Assembly (NCBI GenBank): GCA_033809415.1
Contig: JAPXLT010000231.1
Location: 1 to 7,739, forward strand
Length of the DNA: 7,739 nt
Source: JAQVUB01 sp033809415
GTDB lineage: Bacteria > Verrucomicrobiota > Lentisphaeria > Oligosphaerales > Oligosphaeraceae
Direction: 5' to 3'
The notes below the pieces were generated by a model. The model worked only from the letters and a program-made list of their open reading frames with translations. It did not search any database and was not told where the DNA came from. Shown here one piece after another: positions 5,421 through 7,739 of this stretch; position 1 is the stretch's first letter, and each line of letters begins with the position of its first letter. The position numbers and the translations under genes are program-made.

Positions 5421-5580
5421 TTGAAAGGGAAAAGCGGTGCTTCTTAATGGATTTATAGGAAAAAAGAATTATAGTATGTAGTTTCAGCTCAAAAGCGTTC
5501 TACTGCCGTGTCTTGTTTTTTTGTGTGTCGGCAGGGAATGCTTATCTGCCATCATGAATGACCAGTCTTAAGGAGTTATT
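5421..5580 (+). promoter_or_regulatory. tig leader region with weak promoter candidates
   Basis: TTGAAA (5421-5426) is followed after 18 bp by TAATGG (5445-5450), and TATAGT (5470-5475) is a good -10 hexamer without a clear -35. Either could serve tig. Further down, CTGCCG (5503-5508) and CGGCAG (5529-5534) form an inverted repeat around a 20-nt T-rich loop. AAGGAG (5570-5575), 5 nt before the GTG at 5581, is a strong ribosome binding site and fixes the tig start. Confidence 0.35.
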
Positions 5581-6912
5581 GTGGAAAGCAATTCAATCGC
5601 CCTGGATATTACCTGCACTGAGACTGCTCCGTGTTGTCTGACAATGACGGTCACGGTGCCGACAGCGCGGGCTAAATCAGTGTATGCCAGCACGACCAGG
5701 AAGTTTTCAAGTCAGATCAAGCTGCCCGGTTTCCGCAGCGGTAAAATTCCTTCCAAAATTCTGCTTGGCCGCTTTGGAGAGCCGATTATCGAGGAGACAA
5801 CGAACAAGCTTCTGCAGGATTCGATTGCGGAAGCGGTGAAGGAAAAAGCGTTGCATCTGGCTGCCCGGCCTGTTCTGGCGGATGATCAGTCAGGAAAAAA
5901 ATATGTTCCCGATCAGGATTTCAGCTTTACGGTCAATCTGGAAGTGTTTCCGGAAATTGTCTTGCCGGAGTACAAAGGGATTCAAGTGACCCGGAACGCA
6001 GTGGAAGTGAGCGAAACGGAAGTCGAGGATATGATTCACGGCTGGCTCGAACAGCGCAGCACGTTCGAGAAAGTTGACCGTCCAGCACAGACAAACGACA
6101 TGCTGAAGCTGTCCTATCATGCGGATGCCCCTGAGGAACTGCTTGCGGACGGCAAGCCGAACTATCTGCTGAAAGCTGACAATACTTGGCTGATGTTGCG
6201 GGAGCCGGAAATGCTGCCTGGCACCAGTACTGCTCTGCTCGGAGTCACTGCCGACAGCCAGAAAGATGTCGAGATCACTTTCCCGGAAGATTTCCGGATC
6301 GAGGATCTCAAAGGCAAAACCTTCCTCTATCATTTCAGCATTGCGGAAGTCCAGGGGCAGGTCATTCCTCAACTTGATGAAAAAATATTTCAGGAAGTTG
6401 GCGTGAAAGATCGCGAGGAGTTGTATGAACGTGTCCGCACAAACATCGCCGCCCACAAAAATCAGGACGAGGACGAGAAAGTCGCCGGTCAAGTCGTCGA
6501 GGCGTTGTTGTCCGGGCAGGATTTTGCCGTGCCACCGACCCTGTTGAAGCAACAGCAGGAGCAGCTGGTGGACCGTCAACGCATGGCCTTGCTGCGCAAC
6601 AAAATCACTGGGGCGGAGTTGGAGGAAAAGATAGCCGCTTATGAAAGCGAAGCTGAACAGCAGGCTGCCAACAGCATCCGGCGCAGCGTTCTCTTGCAGA
6701 AGATTGGCAAGGTGGAAAAGATTGAGTTAAGCCCGGAGGAACTGGCTCGGGCTATCGGAATGCTTGCGCAACGCGAAGGAGTCACCATCGAGGTGGCCAT
6801 GCGCAAGGTGCGCGACAGCGGGCAGTTCGAGATCATTGCACAAAGCATGCTCGAACGCAAAGTGATTGATTTCCTGGCTAAGGAAGCTGCTGTCACGGAA
6901 GTCAAGGCTTGA
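5581..6912 (+). CDS. tig: Trigger factor (ribosome-associated chaperone)
   Basis: Trigger factor docks on ribosomal protein uL23 at the exit tunnel and shields nascent chains. The 443-residue product (E. coli 432) has the N-terminal ribosome-binding domain (about 1-130) with signature GFRSGKIP at 50-57, a middle FKBP-type PPIase-like domain (about 165-257) and a C-terminal chaperone domain (about 265-440). The PPIase-like part keeps the late TFPEDF..EDLKGK strand region (233-246) but I cannot see the early FxGG-type motif, so isomerase activity may be reduced or lost. Three Cys lie near the N-terminus (12, 18, 19). Translation starts at GTG 5581: AAGGAG (5570-5575) lies 5 nt upstream and an in-frame TAA at 5569-5571 excludes an earlier start. 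clpP follows 49 bp downstream with no terminator between them, so they are probably one operon. Confidence 0.96.
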   Translation: MESNSIALDITCTETAPCCLTMTVTVPTARAKSVYASTTRKFSSQIKLPGFRSGKIPSKILLGRFGEPIIEETTNKLLQDSIAEAVKEKALHLAARPVLADDQSGKKYVPDQDFSFTVNLEVFPEIVLPEYKGIQVTRNAVEVSETEVEDMIHGWLEQRSTFEKVDRPAQTNDMLKLSYHADAPEELLADGKPNYLLKADNTWLMLREPEMLPGTSTALLGVTADSQKDVEITFPEDFRIEDLKGKTFLYHFSIAEVQGQVIPQLDEKIFQEVGVKDREELYERVRTNIAAHKNQDEDEKVAGQVVEALLSGQDFAVPPTLLKQQQEQLVDRQRMALLRNKITGAELEEKIAAYESEAEQQAANSIRRSVLLQKIGKVEKIELSPEELARAIGMLAQREGVTIEVAMRKVRDSGQFEIIAQSMLERKVIDFLAKEAAVTEVKA

Positions 6913-6961
6913 TCTGCATTTTCAAATTTATGGAGCGATGATGAAGAACAAGGAAGAAGCA

Positions 6962-7570
6962 ATGATCCGGAATAATTATTATGTTCCTTATGTGATCGAG
7001 CAGACAGGGCATGGCGAACGCCAGTATGACATTTACTCGCGTTTGCTCAAGGATCGCATCATCATGCTGGGAACCCCGGTGAATGATGCGGTGGCCAATA
7101 CCATTGTGGCGCAGTTCCTTTTCTTGCAGAGTGAAGACCCGAAAAAGGACATAGATTTCTACATCAACAGCCCTGGCGGCAGTGTGACTGCCGGACTGGC
7201 AATCTACGACACGATGCAGATGATCAGTTGCGATGTGCGCACCTATTGCATCGGGCAGGCGGCCAGCATGGCCGCAGTGCTGCTTTGTGCAGGAACTGCG
7301 GGGAAACGCTTCTCGCTGCCAAATGCACGGATCATGATCCATCAGCCATCCGGAGGCTTCGAAGGAACAGCAGCCGACATTGACATCCAGGCAAGAGAAA
7401 TTCTGCATATCAAGAAAGTCCTCTATGACATTCTGGCCAAACATACCGGGAAAAAGTCGGAAGTAATTCAGCGCGACAGTGAGCGTGATTTCTTCATGAC
7501 TGCTGAAGCTGCCAAAGAATACAATATCGTCGACCAGATTTGTCTCCCGGCTGGCAAAACCAAAAAGTAA
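6962..7570 (+). CDS. clpP: ATP-dependent Clp protease proteolytic subunit ClpP
   Basis: ClpP forms a tetradecameric serine protease barrel fed by a Clp ATPase such as ClpX or ClpA. The 202-residue product (families run about 190-210) shows the full catalytic triad: Ser102 in GQAASMAA, His127 in MIHQPSGG and Asp176 in DSERDFFM. YDIYSRLLKDRIIMLG (22-37) and YINSPGGSVTAGLAIYDTM (67-85) are typical. I chose the ATG at 6962 because AAGGA (6950-6954) lies 7 nt upstream and MIRNNYYVPYVIEQT matches the usual N-terminus. ATGs at 6938 and 6941 are alternatives, with GGAG at 6932-6935 placed only 2 or 5 nt away. An extended frame back to 6866 overlaps tig and is unlikely. It follows tig as in many bacteria; clpX, commonly next, is not in the 169 bp that remain. 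Confidence 0.97.
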   Translation: MIRNNYYVPYVIEQTGHGERQYDIYSRLLKDRIIMLGTPVNDAVANTIVAQFLFLQSEDPKKDIDFYINSPGGSVTAGLAIYDTMQMISCDVRTYCIGQAASMAAVLLCAGTAGKRFSLPNARIMIHQPSGGFEGTAADIDIQAREILHIKKVLYDILAKHTGKKSEVIQRDSERDFFMTAEAAKEYNIVDQICLPAGKTKK

Positions 7571-7585
7571 CGGCGGGGCAGGTTA

Positions 7586-7601
7586 GGGTGCAGGGTGCAG
7601 G
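7586..7601. repeat. Two-copy GGGTGCA heptamer repeat after clpP
   Basis: GGGTGCAGGGTGCAGG begins 16 nt after the clpP stop, preceded by a looser GGCGGGGCAGG (7572-7582). It is the same G-rich family as 1-30 and 4454-4469, and in the same orientation relative to the + strand genes. Confidence 0.85.
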
Positions 7602-7611
7602 TCCATGTTCT

Positions 7612-7629
7612 GTCCGACCTGTCCGACTA
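7612..7629. repeat. Two-copy GTCCGACNN nonamer, degenerate
   Basis: GTCCGACCT (7612-7620) and GTCCGACTA (7621-7629) resemble the GTCCACANT nonamer of 40-120. As there, they follow a G-rich heptamer repeat and a TTCTGT junction (7608-7613 here, 36-41 there). The next bases, CCCGCACTCCGCA, loosely recall the ACGCACT heptamer. Confidence 0.6.
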
Positions 7630-7678
7630 CCCGCACTCCGCATCCTGAAGCGTTCGGGCGTGGGAGAATAAACGCACC

Positions 7679-7713
7679 ATCACAACCGGGACGGTTGCGC
7701 CACTTTTTAAACC
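7679..7713 (+). repeat. 35-bp dyad element, copy 2
   Basis: Matches 5206-5240 at 34 of 35 positions, including the CAACCG (7683-7688) / CGGTTG (7692-7697) stem, the GGA loop and the displaced TTTTT (7704-7708). The one difference is C at 7701 for T at 5228. Located 108 bp after the clpP stop; a role in ending tig-clpP transcription is possible, although the gap of six nt between stem and T-run is not ideal. Confidence 0.85.
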
Positions 7714-7739
7714 TGCCCCCTGCCCCCTGCCCCCTGCCC
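7714..7739. repeat. TGCCCCC heptamer array at the window end
   Basis: Three full TGCCCCC units (7714-7734) and a partial TGCCC (7735-7739) run to the last base. This is the reverse complement of the G-rich repeat at 1-30. Four C-runs (7716-7720, 7723-7727, 7730-7734, 7737-7739) fit a G-quadruplex pattern on the - strand. Confidence 0.92.

Larger units (their letters stand above)
4929..5580. other. 652-bp repeat-rich spacer between the lipoprotein gene and tig
   Basis: This divergent spacer holds, from left to right: the lipoprotein leader and promoter (4929-5031), a GTAGTGC heptamer array (5092-5119), a GTGGACGGT nonamer array (5132-5167), a 35-bp dyad element (5206-5240), a long ACGCACT heptamer array (5265-5368), a weak hairpin with a T-run (5376-5414) and an AT-rich tig leader (5400-5580). 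Open frames crossing it consist of repeat translations (RTTHYAL, WTVWTV, RPHRPH) and are not genes. Confidence 0.85.

Noticed and set aside
5031..5458. Several small open frames over the repeat cluster upstream of tig
   Set aside because: Their sequences are repeats such as RTTHYAL and WTVWTV created by the 7- and 9-bp arrays in several frames on both strands.
6866..6961. Longer ClpP start inside the tig 3' end
   Set aside because: It would add about 32 residues absent from ClpP and overlap tig by 47 bp, while a well-spaced AAGGA supports the ATG at 6962.

Overview
The window carries two blocks of conserved bacterial housekeeping genes separated and bordered by short tandem repeats. Block 1 (+ strand) is nusA, infB and rbfA (transcription elongation/termination factor, initiation factor IF-2, 30S maturation factor), the core of the classic nusA operon. 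Block 2 (+ strand) is tig and clpP (trigger factor and the ClpP protease subunit), the usual protein folding and degradation pair. Between them, on the - strand, is one small gene for a TRL-like lipoprotein, convergent with rbfA and sharing a bidirectional terminator with it.

Layout: 1-120 G-rich heptamer repeat followed by nine copies of a 9-bp GTCCACANT unit; 130-266 candidate nusA promoter and a terminator-like leader hairpin; 267-1535 nusA; 1683-3740 infB; 3741-4071 a 331-bp AT-rich gap with a CACGAAAAGR decamer array and no convincing gene; 4072-4449 rbfA; 4454-4508 a G-rich repeat and terminator; 4533-4928 lipoprotein (-); 4929-5580 a 652-bp spacer with the lipoprotein promoter, a cluster of four repeat arrays or elements, and the tig leader; 5581-6912 tig; 6962-7570 clpP; 7571-7739 another repeat cluster running off the end of the window.

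Organism: a bacterium with moderate-GC genes. A lipoprotein with a lipobox suggests a Gram-negative envelope. The trigger factor with an APCCLTMTV start, the NusA with one C-terminal helix-hairpin-helix module, and the abundant 7- and 9-bp intergenic repeats suggest the PVC group (Lentisphaerota, Kiritimatiellota or Verrucomicrobiota). This is recollection and inference, and I hold it with low to moderate confidence.

How it works together: NusA, IF-2 and RbfA couple transcription to translation initiation and ribosome assembly. Trigger factor meets nascent chains at the ribosome, and ClpP, with a Clp ATPase not encoded here, degrades rejected proteins. I see no defence system, CRISPR array, transposase, rRNA or tRNA. 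The coding content is ordinary. The unusual part is the mosaic of repeats: the same few motifs recur in three intergenic clusters, partly with inverted period-7 arrays around a 9-bp array and a 35-bp dyad element that occurs twice with one mismatch.
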